Assembly: GCA_964194625.1 (NCBI GenBank)
Contig: CAXMNC010000237.1
Coordinates: 124,001 to 188,000 of the forward strand
Length of the DNA stretch: 64,000 bases
Reading direction: 5' to 3'
Origin: SPGG2 sp964194625
GTDB lineage: Bacteria > Pseudomonadota > Gammaproteobacteria > Acidiferrobacterales > SPGG2
Below, one piece after another: positions 62,842 to 64,000 of the stretch (positions are counted from its first letter, which is position 1; each line of letters starts with the position of its first letter). The notes under the pieces are model-generated. The model was not told the origin of the DNA, made no database searches, and saw nothing but the letters and a program-made list of their open reading frames with translations. Both the position numbers and the translations under genes were made by a program.

Positions 62842-64000
62842 ATGATGTGCGCGCAGCGCGGATTGACGGTTGTCCTGATCACCCTACTGGCACTGCCAAT
62901 CGTATATGCCGGTACCCAGGAACTGCCCGATCTCGGCGACGAATCGGCCGTCGTGATGTCTCCTCACGAGGAGCGCAAGCTCGGCGAAAAGCTGATGCGG
63001 CAAATTCGGGCGAGCCTGCGATTGGTCGATGACCCAGAAGTCAACGATTACGTACAGTTTCTCGCGCATAGGCTTGTTGCCAACAGCGATAGTGCGCGGT
63101 CAGATTTTTTCTTCTTCGTTATCGATGATCCAAGTATCAACGCATTCGCTCTTCCCGGTGGCTTCATCGGAATACACACTGGTCTCATCCTTACGGCGCA
63201 GAGTGAGTCCGAGGTGGCAGCCGTGTTGGCACACGAGACGGCGCACATCAGTCAGCGCCATTTAGTGCGGATGTTCGCTGAAAGTAAGCGAAGCTCAAAA
63301 CAACTCATCGGTGCTCTACTTGCCGCGATTGTGCTGGCGAACGCCGGTGAAACTCAAGGCAGCGCCGCTACGTTGGCAGTGGCCCAAGCTGGGCTCGTTC
63401 AGAAACAACTCAACTTCACACGCAGCCACGAGGAAGAAGCCGACCGCGTAGGTATTCGTATACTTGCAGACTCGGGGTTTGATCCTCGTGCCATGCCAGC
63501 CTTTTTTGAACGTCTGCAGACCTGGAATCGACTCAACGAAACGTCGCTGCCCGAGTTTCTGCGTACACATCCGATTACAACTCGTCGAATCGCCGAATCC
63601 AGCGCCCGTGCGGATGAATACCCGTACAAGCAGGTCCCGGACAGTGCAGAATTCCATCGCGTTCGTGCGAAGCTACGTGCTAGTGAGCGTGGAAACGTTG
63701 CCACCATTGTGGAGATTTTCAAGGAAAACCTGGCTCAAGGAAAATACCGCAATGTCCACGCCGAACGCTATGGTTATGCACTGGCTTTGTTGCGATTCAA
63801 ACAGTATGACGAAGCTCGCGACCAGATCGCCAAACTGCTACGCCAAGACCCTGACAGCGTTGCATATCGGATTTTGCAAGCAGAGATCGAAATAGCAGCT
63901 GGGCAGTACAGGGAAGCTCTGCACGTCTACGCTGTGGCCGCCGCGAGGTTTCCTAGGAGTCATCCGCTACAGCGATACCATGCCGCCGCGCTACTCAAGA
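62842..64000 (+). CDS. bepA: BepA-like periplasmic M48 metalloprotease with TPR tail (3' end outside window)
   Basis: Exported zinc protease with C-terminal TPR repeats, like BepA (YfgC), which acts with the BAM complex in outer membrane protein quality control. A signal peptide (VVLITLLALPIVYAG) follows ATG 62842 (62845 also possible). The zinc motif HETAH is at residues 131-135, the third ligand glutamate lies in SHEEEADRVG, and the conserved HP loop is in RTHPITTRR. TPR-like helices begin near residue 290. The frame is still open at base 64000, after 386 codons. It is divergent from tusA. Confidence 0.92.
   Translation, partial: MMCAQRGLTVVLITLLALPIVYAGTQELPDLGDESAVVMSPHEERKLGEKLMRQIRASLRLVDDPEVNDYVQFLAHRLVANSDSARSDFFFFVIDDPSINAFALPGGFIGIHTGLILTAQSESEVAAVLAHETAHISQRHLVRMFAESKRSSKQLIGALLAAIVLANAGETQGSAATLAVAQAGLVQKQLNFTRSHEEEADRVGIRILADSGFDPRAMPAFFERLQTWNRLNETSLPEFLRTHPITTRRIAESSARADEYPYKQVPDSAEFHRVRAKLRASERGNVATIVEIFKENLAQGKYRNVHAERYGYALALLRFKQYDEARDQIAKLLRQDPDSVAYRILQAEIEIAAGQYREALHVYAVAAARFPRSHPLQRYHAAALLK

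Noticed and set aside
1..64000. tRNA, rRNA, CRISPR or prophage elements
   Set aside because: I scanned the intergenic gaps by eye and saw no cloverleaf, ribosomal motif, regularly spaced repeat array, integrase or phage gene; a dedicated search could still find a small RNA.

Overview
The window reads as a stretch of a gammaproteobacterial chromosome. Several gene neighbourhoods point that way: coaBC-dut-algC, dapA-bamC next to an MBL-fold hydrolase and purL, a PilT/PilU-type ATPase, a FimX-like c-di-GMP protein, and a tusA / tusD-tusC-tusB-tusE sulfur-relay block. The sulfur-trafficking genes, a standalone RnfB, arsenosugar genes, tandem dihaem peroxidases and a probable copper-binding RiPP would suit a free-living, metal-exposed, possibly sulfur-oxidising organism. 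That lifestyle is inferred, since no dsrAB, sox catalytic or carbon-fixation genes lie here. No rRNA, tRNA, CRISPR array, transposase or phage gene was seen.

Layout. 1-5.4 kb: end of coaBC, then dut, a phosphomanno/phosphoglucomutase, an M48 protease with a broken N-terminus, and a Ycf46-like AAA ATPase. 5.4-12.4 kb: dcd and mrp, divergent from metG, rnfB-like, nth, a FIST-domain sensor and a DUF1841 protein. 12.5-15 kb: arsenosugar-type radical SAM protein ArsS facing two glycosyltransferases. 15-20.4 kb: argG, a urate-oxidase-like membrane protein, argD, argF and an ABC ATPase. 20.5-29.5 kb (accessory): FimX-like protein, bufferin-type peptide gene with DUF692 enzyme, ATM1-type exporter, two tandem cytochrome c peroxidase-family genes and a small exported protein. 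29.5-37.5 kb: htpG behind a sigma-32-like promoter, lytic transglycosylase, parvulin followed by a gene remnant, RRM protein, pyruvate carboxylase and a membrane protein. 37.4-39.7 kb (accessory island): a degenerate two-domain ferritin-like gene, an AT-rich orphan gene ending in an attC-like integron recombination site, a duplicated 77-bp upstream element, and a 270-bp tract of back-to-back hairpins. 39.7-46.6 kb: purL, MBL hydrolase, bamC, dapA. 46.7-53.3 kb: sugar dehydrogenase with a fresh 30-bp duplication, the AmmeMemoRadiSam trio, PIN-PhoH and a pilus ATPase. 53.4-59.9 kb: a dead fadL, a BNR-repeat/ThiS-like pair, glpK and a DgcA/DgcN pair. 60-64 kb: a collapsed cysG, tusE-B-C-D, a small lipoprotein, tusA and the start of a BepA-like protease.

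The most unusual material is the 37.4-39.7 kb island, which looks like a lone integron-type cassette without an integrase, and the bufA-bufB pair followed by an ATM1-type exporter instead of the usual third buf gene. The window also shows gene decay: fadL and cysG carry several lesions each, and two other genes have single N-terminal frameshifts.
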